64,000 nucleotides of DNA, from the NCBI RefSeq assembly GCF_009769385.1, contig NZ_ML775960.1, forward strand, positions 470,093 through 534,092. Direction: 5' to 3'. This DNA is from Saccharothrix deserti. Its GTDB lineage: Bacteria; Actinomycetota; Actinomycetes; Mycobacteriales; Pseudonocardiaceae. Position numbers and translations under genes: made by a program. The notes beneath the pieces are model-generated. The model searched no databases. It saw only the letters and a program-made list of their open reading frames with translations, and was not told the DNA's origin. How positions within the stretch are numbered: the stretch's first letter is position 1; each line of letters starts with the position of its first letter. Positions 1 to 14,642 of this stretch are shown here, one piece after another.

Positions 1-26
1 TCGCGGTCTCGGAACACGACTCGGGA

Positions 27-929
27 GTGTGGGACGTCGCCACGCTGTCCGGCCGGATGGCCTACGTGACCATGTGCTTGACCGCGTGCTGGGGTGTGCT
101 GACCGCCACCGGCTGGGTCCGCAAGATCACCGGACGGGCCGCGCTGCGGATCACGCACCAGGTGCTGGCGACGTTCGCCGTGGCCACGGCCGTGGTCCAC
201 GCGGTGACGTTCCTCTTGCTGGAGAACGGATCCCTGGCGATCTACCAGCTCGTGCTGCCGCTCGTCGGCGGCGGTGAGATGCGACACGCGCTCGGCGTGA
301 TCGGCCTGGAGCTCATGATCGCCGCCGCGGTGACGGCCTCGCTGCAGCGCACGGTGTTCTACCGGAACTGGCTGCGCCTGCACCGGCTCGCGTACATCGG
401 CGTGTGGCTCGGCGCGATGCACGCCTGGCTCGGCGCCGCCGCCAACGGCCACGTCTCCCTGGTGTGGATCGGCGGGATCACCGTGCTGATGCCCGCGGTC
501 ACGCTGACCATGCTGCGGTTCCTGCCGGCGCACGTGCTCGCGCGGCTCGGCGTGATCGAGGCCGCCCCGACGCGGGTCGACGACCGTCGACGGCCGGTCA
601 CGGACGATCAGCCGCCGGCCGAGGACGACCGGCCGGTCGACGGCGCGCCGACCGGGCTCCGGGTCGCCGTCGACCACGGGCGCTGCCGGCACTTCGCGCT
701 GTGCCAGGTGCAGGCGCCCAGGGTGTTCCGGATGCTGGACGACGGGCGGCTGCGCTACGCGCGCAACCCCGACGCCGACCAGGCCCCGCAGGTGCACGCG
801 GCGGCACGGGCGTGCCCGATGCGCGCGATCAACGTGAACGCCAGCGACGTGAACACCCGCGACGAGATCCGCGTCCCCGAGACGTCGGGGCCGAAGCACC
901 GCCGATCAACGATCGACCTGGACCGCTGA
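27..929 (+). CDS. Ferric-reductase-like membrane domain fused to a C-terminal ferredoxin (5' end may be outside window)
   Basis: Residues 10-170 form about five hydrophobic helices with paired histidines (THQ, VVHAV, RLHR, MHAW), as in heme-binding ferric reductase-like or YedZ-type domains. After a charged Pro/Asp-rich linker, residues ~210-275 form a single-cluster ferredoxin with the C-x5-C spacing in CRHFALC and a later CPM, the pattern of [3Fe-4S]/[4Fe-4S] ferredoxins that serve P450s. Fusion suggests electron transfer from the membrane heme domain to a soluble partner or the reverse. The GTG at 27 has GGAG just before it, but the frame is open to the window edge, so the true start may lie upstream. 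The substrate is not deducible. Confidence 0.75.
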   Translation: MWDVATLSGRMAYVTMCLTACWGVLTATGWVRKITGRAALRITHQVLATFAVATAVVHAVTFLLLENGSLAIYQLVLPLVGGGEMRHALGVIGLELMIAAAVTASLQRTVFYRNWLRLHRLAYIGVWLGAMHAWLGAAANGHVSLVWIGGITVLMPAVTLTMLRFLPAHVLARLGVIEAAPTRVDDRRRPVTDDQPPAEDDRPVDGAPTGLRVAVDHGRCRHFALCQVQAPRVFRMLDDGRLRYARNPDADQAPQVHAAARACPMRAINVNASDVNTRDEIRVPETSGPKHRRSTIDLDR

Positions 930-956
930 GGGGCGAGCGCCGCCGCAGGGCCGGTG

Positions 957-2921
957 TCAGCCCTGCGTCAACGCCGGGTTGCGCACCGGGGAACCCTTGC
1001 CGACCGGCGAGATCGGCAGCAGCGCCCGACCGGTGGGGCCGACCTCGATGTCGGTGCCCATCGCCGGGCACACACCGCAGTCGAAGCACGGCGTCCAGCG
1101 GCAGTCGTCCTGCTCACGCTCGTCCAGCGCGTCCTGCCAGTCCGCCCAGAGCCATTCCTTGTCCAGCCCCGAGTCGAGGTGGTCCCAGGGCAGGACCTCC
1201 AGCTCCTCGCGCTCCCGGGTGGTGAACCAGGCCAGGTCCACGCCCAGCGGCGGCAGCTCGGCCTCGGCGGCCTTCACCCAGCGGTCGTAGGAGAAGTGCT
1301 CGGACCAGCCGTCGAACCGGCCGCCCTCGCGCCACACCCGCTCGATCACCAGGCCGATGCGCCGGTCGCCGCGCGACAGCAGTCCTTCGATCAGCGACGG
1401 CTTGCCGTCGTGGTAGCGCATGCCGATGTTGCGGCCCAGCGCGCGGTCGGAGTTCACCGCCTCGCGCAGCTTGCGCAGCCGGTCGTCCACCGTCTCCGGG
1501 TCGCACTGCGCGGCCCACTGGAACGGCGTGTGCGGCTTGGGCACGAACCCGCCGATGGAGATGGTGCAGCGGATGTCCTTGCGGCCGGAGACCTCCCGGC
1601 CCGCGCGGATGACGTTCTTGGCCATCTCGGCGATCTGGACCACGTCGTCGTCGGTCTCGGTGGGCAGGCCGCACATGAAGTACAGCTTCACCTGCCGCCA
1701 GCCCGCGCTGAACGCCGCGCTGACCGTGCGGATCAGGTCCTCCTCCGACACCATCTTGTTGATCACGCGCCGGAGGCGTTCGCTGCCGCCCTCCGGGGCG
1801 AACGTCAGGCCCGAGCGGCGGCCGTTGCGGGACAGCTCGTTGGCCAGGTCGATGTTGAACGCGTCGACCCGCGTGCTGGGCAGCGACAGGCTGGTGTTCG
1901 TGCCCTCGTAGCGGTCCGCGAGGCCCTTGGTGATCTCGGCGATCTCCGAGTGGTCCGCGCTGGACAGCGACAGCAGGCCGACCTCCTCGAAACCGGTCGC
2001 CTCCAGGCCGCGCTGCACCATCGCGCCGATGCCCTCGATGGACCGCTCGCGCACCGGGCGGGTGATCATGCCCGCCTGGCAGAACCGGCAGCCGCGCGTG
2101 CAGCCGCGGAAGATCTCCACGCTCATCCGCTCGTGCACGCTCTCCGCGAGCGGCACCAGCGGCTGCTTCGGGTACGGCCACGCGTCGAGGTCCATCGTGG
2201 TCCGCTTGAACACCCGGTACGGCACCCGCTCGCGGTTGGGCACCACGCGCTGGATGCGGCCGTCCGGCAGGTACTCCACGTCGTAGAAGCGCGGCACGTA
2301 CACGCCGCCGGTCTCGGCCAGCCTGGTCAGGATCTCGTCCCGCCCGCCCGGACGGCCCTCGGCCTTCCACGCGCGGACGATGTCGGTGATCTCCAGGACG
2401 GCTTCCTCGCCGTCGCCGAGCACGGCGGCGTCGACGAACGGCGAGATCGGCTCCGGGTTGAACGCCGCGTGCCCGCCGGCCACCACGATGGGGTGGTCGT
2501 CGGTGCGGTCGGCGGCGTGGATCGGGATGCCCGCCAGGTCGAGCGCGTTGAGCAGGTTCGTGTAGCCCAGCTCGGTGGCGAAGCTGACGCCGAACAGGTC
2601 GAAGGCGCCGACGGGCCGGTGCGCGTCGACGGTGAACTGCGGGACGCCGTGCTCGCGCATGAGCTTCTCGAGGTCGGGCCACACCGCGTAGGTCCGCTCG
2701 GCCAGCACGTCCGGCTGCTCGTTGAGGACCTCGTACAGGATCATGACGCCCTGGTTGGGCAGCCCGACCTCGTAGGCGTCCGGGTACATCAGGGCCCACC
2801 GCACGGCGGCGGCGTCCCAGTCCTTGACGGTGGCGTTGAGTTCCCCGCCGACGTATTGCACCGGCTTGGACACCCTCGGCAGCAGGGGTTCCAGGGCGGG
2901 GAAGACCGACTCGACACTCAC
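957..2921 (-). CDS. B12-binding-domain radical SAM protein (TIGR03960-like)
   Basis: 654 residues, GTG start. The N-terminal part (to ~230) resembles a cobalamin-binding fold seen in related proteins. The radical SAM core carries CTRGCRFCQ, the Cx3Cx2C motif that binds the SAM [4Fe-4S] cluster, followed by MITRPVRERS. A cysteine-rich tail (CRWTPCFDCGVCPAMG) may bind a further metal or cluster. Length and order match the actinobacterial TIGR03960 family, often encoded near a DUF2344 partner and RNase E/G genes. That partner is not within the window. The reaction is not established for the family. It ends 28 bp from the convergent end of the ferredoxin fusion gene. Confidence 0.88.
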   Translation of the reverse strand: MSVESVFPALEPLLPRVSKPVQYVGGELNATVKDWDAAAVRWALMYPDAYEVGLPNQGVMILYEVLNEQPDVLAERTYAVWPDLEKLMREHGVPQFTVDAHRPVGAFDLFGVSFATELGYTNLLNALDLAGIPIHAADRTDDHPIVVAGGHAAFNPEPISPFVDAAVLGDGEEAVLEITDIVRAWKAEGRPGGRDEILTRLAETGGVYVPRFYDVEYLPDGRIQRVVPNRERVPYRVFKRTTMDLDAWPYPKQPLVPLAESVHERMSVEIFRGCTRGCRFCQAGMITRPVRERSIEGIGAMVQRGLEATGFEEVGLLSLSSADHSEIAEITKGLADRYEGTNTSLSLPSTRVDAFNIDLANELSRNGRRSGLTFAPEGGSERLRRVINKMVSEEDLIRTVSAAFSAGWRQVKLYFMCGLPTETDDDVVQIAEMAKNVIRAGREVSGRKDIRCTISIGGFVPKPHTPFQWAAQCDPETVDDRLRKLREAVNSDRALGRNIGMRYHDGKPSLIEGLLSRGDRRIGLVIERVWREGGRFDGWSEHFSYDRWVKAAEAELPPLGVDLAWFTTREREELEVLPWDHLDSGLDKEWLWADWQDALDEREQDDCRWTPCFDCGVCPAMGTDIEVGPTGRALLPISPVGKGSPVRNPALTQG

Positions 2922-2952
2922 GGATTCAGGGTAACGGCAGCGCCGTCGGGCG

Positions 2953-3363
2953 TCAGAACAGCGGTCCGGTGACGGTGAGGCCGAGTTCGGACCCCGCGCC
3001 CGCGTACAGGCCGAAGAACAGCAGCGCCGCGCCGGCGAGGGACAGGTCCTTGCTGAACTGGGTCATCGCCATCTGCTTGGCCTGCGGGTCCGTCTCCTTC
3101 CAGAACGGGTGCATCAGGAACGCCGTCGGCAGCAGGAAGATCACCAGCAGCAGCGCACCGAGATCCGCCCACACACCCAGGAGCAGCATCAACGCCCCGA
3201 CGATCTGGAGCGCGCCAGTGCCGAGGGTGACGATTTTCGCCGCCGGGACGCCCTTGGAGGCGGCGTACCCGGCCATGGCCCCGGTCTGGGTGAAGTGGCC
3301 GATCGCGGAACCGAAGAAGACGAACACGAACAGGATGCGGCCGACGAGTGCGATGACATCCAT
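2953..3363 (-). CDS. DoxX family membrane protein
   Basis: 136 residues with four hydrophobic segments (near residues 3-22, 45-62, 66-85 and 110-128), the DoxX layout. It begins with MDVIALVGRILFVFVFFGSA. The ATG at 3363 is chosen over an upstream in-frame start because GGAGG lies about nine bases before it and the extra N-terminal residues are not family-like. DoxX proteins are loosely tied to redox stress and quinone chemistry. No specific role can be read here. It lies 44 bp after the ABC permease gene on the same strand and could be co-transcribed. Confidence 0.82.
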   Translation of the reverse strand: MDVIALVGRILFVFVFFGSAIGHFTQTGAMAGYAASKGVPAAKIVTLGTGALQIVGALMLLLGVWADLGALLLVIFLLPTAFLMHPFWKETDPQAKQMAMTQFSKDLSLAGAALLFFGLYAGAGSELGLTVTGPLF

Positions 3364-3407
3364 GGACGGACCTCCGATCCTCGGGGTTCGTCCAGTGTTC
3401 AACTACT

Positions 3408-4280
3408 TCAGGTGAGCAGCAACTTGCCGAGCCTCCGGGCCGCGACAACCACTCCGATGGCCGCCATCACCACGAAGTACGCGACGTGGCCCAGCGCGCC
3501 CCAGCCGACGTAACCCGTGGTCAGCGCCCTCATCAGCTCGATCGCGTGGTAGAGCGGCGTCCACTGGACCACGGTCTGGAGCCAGCCCGGGTAGACCGAC
3601 AGCGGGTAGAAGGTGGTCGAGAACAGGAACATCGGCATCACGGCCAGTTGCACCAGGTCGAAGTCGTGCCACGACCGCATGAACGTGGCCGCGGCCATGC
3701 CGGCCGCCGCGAACGCCAGCGCGACCAGCAGGCACACCGGCAGCGCCAGCAGCGCCCACGGCGAGCTGATCAGCCCGAAGCCGAGCATGACCACGATGAA
3801 CCCGCCGGAGTACAGGCCACCGCGGATCAGGCACCAGGTGACCTCGCCGAGCGCGATGTCGACCGGGCCCATCGGGGTGGCCAGCACCGCGTCGTACACC
3901 TTGGCGTACTTGAACTTGAAGAACAGGTTGAACGTCGCCTCGAACACCGCGCCGTTCATCGCCGACGCCGCCAGCAGCGCGGGCGCCACGAACGCGGCGT
4001 AGGGCATCGGCCCGCCGGGGCCCTCGACGGTGGTGACCAGTTGCCCGAAGCCGAAGCCGAGGGAGAACAGGAAGAACAGCGGTTCGAAGAAGCCGGAGAG
4101 GACCGACATCCAGGCGCGCTTGCTGACCAGGTAGGAGCGTTCGACCAGGACGTGCGAACGGCCCGCGTACAGACCGGGCGGGACGATCCGGAACAGCAGG
4201 CCGTTGCTGCTCCTCGGCGCGACCGGCGGGTTCGCGGTGTCCGCGGTTCGCGGCGCCTGCGTGGAGGACTCGCGGGTCAT
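3408..4280 (-). CDS. ABC-2 type transporter permease (second permease of a drug-exporter-like operon)
   Basis: 290 residues. A ~35-residue polar, Pro/Ser/Thr-rich N-terminus is followed by six hydrophobic segments in the ABC-2 membrane fold, with AWMSVLSGFFEPLFFLFSLG near the first helix and a conserved FKYAKVYDAVLATPMGPVDI loop. Its ATG overlaps the stop of the upstream permease by four bases (ATGA at 4277-4280), indicating translational coupling. With the paralogous permease and the ATPase it would form an ABC exporter of the DrrA/DrrB or nodulation-exporter (NodI/NodJ) type. The substrate (lipid, antibiotic or polysaccharide) cannot be told. Confidence 0.88.
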   Translation of the reverse strand: MTRESSTQAPRTADTANPPVAPRSSNGLLFRIVPPGLYAGRSHVLVERSYLVSKRAWMSVLSGFFEPLFFLFSLGFGFGQLVTTVEGPGGPMPYAAFVAPALLAASAMNGAVFEATFNLFFKFKYAKVYDAVLATPMGPVDIALGEVTWCLIRGGLYSGGFIVVMLGFGLISSPWALLALPVCLLVALAFAAAGMAAATFMRSWHDFDLVQLAVMPMFLFSTTFYPLSVYPGWLQTVVQWTPLYHAIELMRALTTGYVGWGALGHVAYFVVMAAIGVVVAARRLGKLLLT

Positions 4281-5065
4281 ACGGCCAGCCTCCGGTGGAA
4301 GTAGCGGCGCCCCAGGACGATGCCGAGCACGACCAGGGCGGCCAGGTAGGCGACGTGGCCCGCGGCGGGCAGCAGGCGCAGGGTGCCGAACGTGACGCCG
4401 CGGGCCAGTTCGATGCCGTGCCAGACGGGCGTGACCCAGGCCAGCGGGTGCAGCCAGTCCGGTAGTTGGCTCAGCGGGAAGAACCCGCCGGTGAACAGGG
4501 TCATCGGCATCACCAGGAAGCGGAAGATCGCGTTGAACGAGTCCGGTTTCTCCCTGGTCGCGGTGAAGGCCACCACGGGCGCGGTGAACGCCATGCCGGC
4601 GAGCACCGCGAACGGCACGGCGAGCACCGCCGACGGGCTGGTGATCGCGCCGAGCGCGACGGCGATGCCGAGGAACACCGCGGTGCCGGCGGCCAGGCGC
4701 AACGCGATCCACAGCAGCTGGCCGTAGAGGACGTGGGCCGGGGTGATCGGAGTGGACACCACCGCCAGGTACGACCGCTGCCACTTGAACGCCGAGAACA
4801 CCGCCCACGTGGCCTCGAACACGGCGTTCTGCACGGCGGTGATCACCAGCAGCGCCGGCGCCAGGAACACGACGTACGGGTGGCCGCCGGTGGCCTCGCC
4901 CGCCTGCACCTGCGAGCCGAACCCGACGCCCATGGCCAGCAGGAACAGCACCGGCTGGAGGAAGTTGGAGATGACCGTGGCCCGCCAGTTGCGGCGGTAC
5001 CAGGTCCAGTGGCCCTCCACCGCGACCAGCGCGGCGCGGAACGGGCCGAGGACGTGCGCGTTCAT
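4277..5065 (-). CDS. ABC-2 type transporter permease (first permease)
   Basis: 262 residues with six predicted transmembrane helices and the ABC-2 loop FKWQRSYLAVVSTPITPAHV, aligning with the equivalent loop of the downstream permease, so the two are paralogues that probably heterodimerise. Translation starts at an ATG overlapping the ATPase stop (ATGA, 5062-5065) and its own stop overlaps the next start in the same way. The three-gene order ATPase-permease-permease is that of small actinobacterial drug or lipid exporters. Confidence 0.88.
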   Translation of the reverse strand: MNAHVLGPFRAALVAVEGHWTWYRRNWRATVISNFLQPVLFLLAMGVGFGSQVQAGEATGGHPYVVFLAPALLVITAVQNAVFEATWAVFSAFKWQRSYLAVVSTPITPAHVLYGQLLWIALRLAAGTAVFLGIAVALGAITSPSAVLAVPFAVLAGMAFTAPVVAFTATREKPDSFNAIFRFLVMPMTLFTGGFFPLSQLPDWLHPLAWVTPVWHGIELARGVTFGTLRLLPAAGHVAYLAALVVLGIVLGRRYFHRRLAV

Positions 5066-6015
5066 CAGTCCACCAACGTCCGGCCGGTCAGGCGCAGGAA
5101 CACGTCCTCCAACGTGCTGCGGCGCACCAGAGTGGACACCGGCCGCACGCCCCGCGCGTGGACCGCGGACAACGCCGCCTCGCCGTCCCCGGTGTAGAGC
5201 AGCACCCGGTCGGGCAGCACCTCGACCCGTTCGGCCAGGTCGCGCACCTCGGCGGCGCTCTGCTCGCCCGGCGGGAAGCGCAGCTCCAGCACTTCCCTGG
5301 TCGAGTGGCGGCGGATCAGCTCGGACGGCGAGCCCTCGGCCGCGATCCGGCCGCCGTCCATCACCACCAGCCGGTCGCACAGCTGCTCGGCCTCGTCCAT
5401 GTAGTGGGTGGTGATGATGAGCGTGACGCCGGACTGCTTGAGCCGGAACAGCCGGTCCCACAGCAGGTGGCGGGCCTGCGGGTCCAGGCCGGTGGTCGGT
5501 TCGTCCAGCAGCAGCAGCTCCGGGTCGTTGACCAGGGAGCGGGCGATGGTGAGCCGCCGTTTCATGCCGCCCGACAGCGGCTCCACCTCGGCGTCGGCGC
5601 GGTCGGTGAGCTGGGCGAACTCCATCAGCTCCACGGCACGCTCGCGCACCGCCGACCGGGACAGGCCGAAGTAGCGGCCGTAGACCTGGAGGTTCTGCCG
5701 GACGGTCAGCTCGGTGTCCAGGTTGTCCTGTTGCGGCACCACGCCCAGGCGGGCGCGGATGCTCGGGCCGTCCACGTCCGGGTCCATGCCGAGCACGCGC
5801 AGCTCGCCGCCGGTGCGCGGGGACACGCAGGCGACCATCCGCATGGTCGACGACTTGCCCGCGCCGTTGGGGCCGAGGAAGCCGAACGCCTCCCCCTTGC
5901 CGACCTCGACGTCGATGCCCCGGACGGCTTCGAACGAGCCGAAGTGTTTGGTCAGGCCCTTGGCGTGGACGAGGGTGGAGGTCACGACCATCACGTTAGC
6001 GGCGGCGTCCGACAT
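5065..6015 (-). CDS. ABC transporter ATP-binding protein
   Basis: 316 residues. Walker A is GPNGAGKSS (near residue 45), the signature is LSGGMKRRL, Walker B is LLLLDEPTTGLD, and the H-loop is TTHYMDEAE. After the ~220-residue nucleotide-binding domain comes a C-terminal extension typical of DrrA-like exporters. It energises the two downstream permeases, to which it is coupled by a stop-start overlap. Two starts are possible, ATG 6015 and ATG 5991. Neither has a strong Shine-Dalgarno. The gene is divergent from the GNAT gene at 6042 with only 26 bp between them, so promoters must overlap. Confidence 0.9.
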   Translation of the reverse strand: MSDAAANVMVVTSTLVHAKGLTKHFGSFEAVRGIDVEVGKGEAFGFLGPNGAGKSSTMRMVACVSPRTGGELRVLGMDPDVDGPSIRARLGVVPQQDNLDTELTVRQNLQVYGRYFGLSRSAVRERAVELMEFAQLTDRADAEVEPLSGGMKRRLTIARSLVNDPELLLLDEPTTGLDPQARHLLWDRLFRLKQSGVTLIITTHYMDEAEQLCDRLVVMDGGRIAAEGSPSELIRRHSTREVLELRFPPGEQSAAEVRDLAERVEVLPDRVLLYTGDGEAALSAVHARGVRPVSTLVRRSTLEDVFLRLTGRTLVD

Positions 6016-6041
6016 TCCCGGAGCCGTTTTAGGGTGACACC

Positions 6042-6638
6042 GTGGAGATCGACCTGATCTGGCCGACGGTGGCCGATGAACAGCTGCGGGCCGAGGTGCA
6101 CGAGGTGCTGCACGTGGTGGTGGCCGCGGGCGGCGCGATCGGCTGGCTGACCCCGCCGGGACGCGCGGAGACCGACGCGTGGCTGGACAGCGTGCTCGGC
6201 TCACCGGAGGACGGCGCGCTCGTCGTGGCGCGTGTGGACGGTGTGCTGCGCGGCACGGCGACGTGGCGCCGGTCCGACAGCGAGGTGTTCGGGCACATGG
6301 CCGAGGTGCGGCGGGTGACGACGCACCCGGCGGCACGCGGGCTGGGGCTGGGTTCGAGGTTGGTGCGGGCGGTGATCGAGCACGCCCGCGCGGCCGGGTT
6401 GGAGATGCTGACGCTCGGCGTGCGCGGCAACAACCACGGCGCGATCCAGCTGTACGAACGCCTGGGCTTCCGCGAGTGGGGACGGCTGCCGAACGTGATC
6501 GCGGTCGGTGACGTGCGGTTCGACGACGTCCGCATGTACTTCCCGCTCGGCCACCGGGAGGGTGTCGTGCTGCACGGCTCGGCGGCCGGTGGCCTGGGCT
6601 CGTCACCCCGGCGTTCCGAGGCCTCCAGCCGGTCGTGA
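6042..6638 (+). CDS. GNAT family N-acetyltransferase
   Basis: 198 residues, GTG start. Residues ~80-160 hold the GNAT core: EVRRVTTHPAARGLGLGSRL is beta4/motif A with the acetyl-CoA pyrophosphate loop (R-G-x-G-x-G/S), and NNHGAIQLYERLGF is motif B. It would transfer an acetyl group from acetyl-CoA to an amine. The substrate is unknown. The last ~20 residues are low-complexity. It is divergent from the ABC exporter operon. Confidence 0.85.
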   Translation: MEIDLIWPTVADEQLRAEVHEVLHVVVAAGGAIGWLTPPGRAETDAWLDSVLGSPEDGALVVARVDGVLRGTATWRRSDSEVFGHMAEVRRVTTHPAARGLGLGSRLVRAVIEHARAAGLEMLTLGVRGNNHGAIQLYERLGFREWGRLPNVIAVGDVRFDDVRMYFPLGHREGVVLHGSAAGGLGSSPRRSEASSRS

Positions 6639-6726
6639 CCAGGCTCTCACCGGGACGGCAAGACCGACAGCCGGCACATAGACAACGCACAGAGTCCGGA
6701 CAGCATGACCGGTCAGACTTCTTCTC

Positions 6727-7257
6727 ATGATGTTGACGGGCAAGGGCGGGGTTCTCGGACAAGCGGCGAAGTTCGCTTCGGTCGGCGCGGTGTCCACGCT
6801 CGCCAGCATCGCCATCTACGCGGCGCTGCGCGGGTGGCTGTCCCCGATGACGGCCAACGTGGTGGCGGTCACGGTGACCACCGTGGCGGGTTCCGAACTG
6901 CACCGCCGGTTCACCTTCGGCGGCGCGCGGGCCGCCGGTGGCCGGATGCTCGTGCAGAACGTCGTCAGCGGGGTGTGGGCCTGCTCGTCCAGTTCGCTGG
7001 GGTTGTTCCTGGTCGCGTCGCTGGTCGCGACGCCGACGGTCGACCAGGAGTCGGCCGTGCTGCTGGCGATGAGCGTGATCGGCGGGCTCGCCCGGTTCGC
7101 CGCCCTGCGCCTGTGGGTGTTCGGTGTGCGGGCCCGTGGTCTTCGGACGCGGCGGCCCGGCCTCGGCTTCGGCTTCGGACCGGCCCGGTGGTCAGGCGTC
7201 GCGCAGAGGTTGGCGAACCTGGACTTGATCCCGAGCACGGCGGCGCAGCGCTCCTAG
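6727..7257 (+). CDS. GtrA-like membrane protein
   Basis: 176 residues with four transmembrane helices. The N-terminus (GQAAKFASVGAVSTLASIAI) and the helix-2/3 loop ELHRRFTF match GtrA, a family of small membrane proteins thought to help flip or stabilise undecaprenyl-phosphate-linked sugars. The C-terminal 35 residues are polar and arginine-rich. No glycosyltransferase partner is adjacent. There are tandem ATGs at 6727 and 6730 and no clear ribosome-binding site. A strong bidirectional hairpin follows at 7299-7330. Confidence 0.72.
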   Translation: MMLTGKGGVLGQAAKFASVGAVSTLASIAIYAALRGWLSPMTANVVAVTVTTVAGSELHRRFTFGGARAAGGRMLVQNVVSGVWACSSSSLGLFLVASLVATPTVDQESAVLLAMSVIGGLARFAALRLWVFGVRARGLRTRRPGLGFGFGPARWSGVAQRLANLDLIPSTAAQRS

Positions 7258-7298
7258 GCCTCGGGCCGCGCGAGTGCCGCCAGTACGCCAGTACGGCG

Positions 7299-7330
7299 AA
7301 CGGCCCGGAACCAAGCGGTTCCGGGCCGTT
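7299..7330. terminator. Bidirectional transcription terminator hairpin
   Basis: Perfect 14-bp inverted repeat (AACGGCCCGGAACC and its complement) with a 4-base loop, lying between the convergent GtrA-like gene and ndk. There is no long T-run, as is usual in actinomycetes. Confidence 0.8.
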
Positions 7331-7362
7331 ACAAGCCGTTACGGGCCGTTCTTACGGGCAGC

Positions 7363-7773
7363 TCAGAGGTTCGGGAACCAGAGCTTGATCTCGCGCTCGG
7401 CGGACTCCGGCGAGTCCGAGCCGTGCACCAGGTTGAACTGGACCTCCAGGCCGAAGTCGCCGCGGATCGTGCCGGGCGTGGCCTTCTCGACCGGGTCGGT
7501 GCCGCCGGCCAGCTGGCGGAACGCCGCGATCGCCCGGGAGCCCTCCACGACCATCGCCACCAGCGGGCCGCCGGTGATGAACTCCACCAGGTCGTTGTAG
7601 AAGCTCTTGCCGTCGTGCTCGGCGTAGTGCTGCTCGGCGGTCGCGCGGTCCACGGTGCGCAGTTCGAGGGCGGCCAGCGTGAGGCCCTTGCGCTCGATGC
7701 GGGAGATGACCTCGCCGACCAGGCCGCGGCTGACGCCGTCGGGCTTGACCAGGACCAGGGTGCGCTCGCTCAC
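7363..7773 (-). CDS. ndk: Nucleoside diphosphate kinase
   Basis: 136 residues, exactly the usual bacterial length when started at GTG 7773, which has GAAGGAG upstream. [12 protein letters not shown] opens the ferredoxin-like fold. The phosphohistidine sits in [16 protein letters not shown], the family signature. It transfers the gamma phosphate from ATP to NDPs through a phospho-His intermediate to balance NTP pools in the cytoplasm. An upstream in-frame ATG at 7824 would add 17 residues unlike the family and is rejected. Near folC/valS-type housekeeping genes, as in many actinobacteria. Confidence 0.97.
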   Translation of the reverse strand: MSERTLVLVKPDGVSRGLVGEVISRIERKGLTLAALELRTVDRATAEQHYAEHDGKSFYNDLVEFITGGPLVAMVVEGSRAIAAFRQLAGGTDPVEKATPGTIRGDFGLEVQFNLVHGSDSPESAEREIKLWFPNL

Positions 7774-8240
7774 GGCGGTCGGTACTCCTTCGTACGGATT
7801 GTGCAACTGTGCAACTGGAGTCAAGGGTAGCCGCAGGTGCGACAGTGCCCGCCGTGACCACCGAAAAGCCCCACGCGGACATCATCCTCGTCACCGGGGC
7901 CGCAGTGATGTTCGTGCTGTTGCGCCTGCTCGCGGTATCGCACTACGACTGGCACACGGCGTTCGCGGTGCTGCACACGTTGGACCTGGAGAACGCGCCG
8001 GGGTTGTTCCTCGGGACGTTCATGGCGGACGTGTGGGTCAGCAGTCTCGTGTTGATCGTCATAGTGCCGTTGACGGTCTTCTACGCGGTCAGCAGGCGGT
8101 CACGCACCGCTCCGCTCGCGGTGGCCGTGCTGGTGGCGTTCCTCGTGGCGCACGTGATCACCTACCACCGGTGGTCGAACTGGCCGATCACTGAGCCCTG
8201 GAGTGCCGCCTGCACGCCCATTACCGCGACGGATCTCGCC

Positions 8241-13763
<5,523 letters not shown>

Positions 13764-13867
13764 CACGCGACCTCCTTGTCGCAAGATTTTGCAACCCCGC
13801 CCCGGCATCGAGCGTGGGGCGAGGTGCACAAAACCACGACAATCTTGGTCGAACAAGGTCCATCCGG

Positions 13868-13883
13868 CTGCAAGTCCTTGCAG
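13868..13883. promoter_or_regulatory. Putative maltose-type (MalR/Reg1-like) operator
   Basis: Perfect palindrome CTGCAAG-TC-CTTGCAG about 105 bp upstream of the pullulanase start. Further GCAAG/CTTGC half-sites lie at ~13774-13795 and ~13886. Repeated CTTGCAG/CTGCAAG motifs are described upstream of Streptomyces amylase genes as targets of the LacI-family regulator MalR/Reg1. Assignment here is by similarity only. Confidence 0.55.
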
Positions 13884-13892
13884 AACCTTGCG

Positions 13893-14609
13893 TTACTCCT
13901 GGTACAGCCAGATCCAGTTGCCGGACGGGTCCTTCACCGCCGAGTTGCGCGGCATGCCGACCGAGTCACGCGGCGCGACCACCTCCGTTCCGCCGGCCTT
14001 CACCGCACGGGCGTGGTACTCGTCCAGGTCCGGCACGAGCAGCCCGAACGTGCCGGGCCCGAGCCGGTCGGTGTCGGTGCGGTCGTCCAGCAGGTGGATC
14101 AGGAAGAACCCGTCGGTGCCGGGCTGACCGATGATGAGCGACGAGTACTCGTCGTTCCCGGCCCGCCTGGTCACCTCGTACCGCATGTCGAACGCGGTCT
14201 GGTAGAACTCCGCGGCCTTGGCCGCGTCGTCCACCGCGATCTTCATCTGCACCGGGCGCACGCCCGTGCCGGGTGTGGACACGGTGATCCCCTCCTCCAG
14301 GTAGCGGTCTACGTCGCCGAGCCGGGCGGTGAGCACGTCACGCTGCCGTTCCAGCCGCTTGCGGTGGCCGGTCAGCACCGCGGTCGCGTCACCGCCGTCG
14401 ACCACCCGCCGGATCTCCTCGATCGGCAGGTCCAGGCAGCGCAGCGCCAGGATCAGCCGGGCGCGGCGCACCTGCTCGCGCCGGTAGCCCGACGCCGGGT
14501 CGACGACATCGGGCGCGAGCAGCCCGACGTCGTCGTAGTGCCGCAGCGCGTGCACGGTCAGCCCGCTGAGGTGCGCGAACCGCCCGATGGTCATCAGCTC
14601 GTCCGTCAC
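13893..14609 (-). CDS. MerR-family transcriptional regulator fused to a VOC (glyoxalase-like) domain
   Basis: 238 residues. The N-terminal MerR winged helix reads MTIGRFAHLSGLTVHALRHY, with DPASGYRREQ in the wing, then a dimerisation helix to ~115. Residues ~120-238 form a VOC fold (VQMKIAVDDAAKAAEFY, VKDPSGNWIWLYQE) that may sense a small ligand. GTG 14609 immediately follows GGAGGG, so spacing is very short. ATG 14594 is an alternative that removes five residues. It sits downstream of and facing the pullulanase operator region but need not control it. Confidence 0.85.
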   Translation of the reverse strand: MTDELMTIGRFAHLSGLTVHALRHYDDVGLLAPDVVDPASGYRREQVRRARLILALRCLDLPIEEIRRVVDGGDATAVLTGHRKRLERQRDVLTARLGDVDRYLEEGITVSTPGTGVRPVQMKIAVDDAAKAAEFYQTAFDMRYEVTRRAGNDEYSSLIIGQPGTDGFFLIHLLDDRTDTDRLGPGTFGLLVPDLDEYHARAVKAGGTEVVAPRDSVGMPRNSAVKDPSGNWIWLYQE

Positions 14610-14642
14610 CCCTCCACTGTGGGGTCTCGGGTCACCCGAGGG

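Noticed and set aside
954..2972. Long rightward frame opposite the radical SAM gene
   Set aside because: Arg/Val/His-rich shadow of the minus-strand gene; the opposite frame has the CxxxCxxC motif and family-wide similarity.
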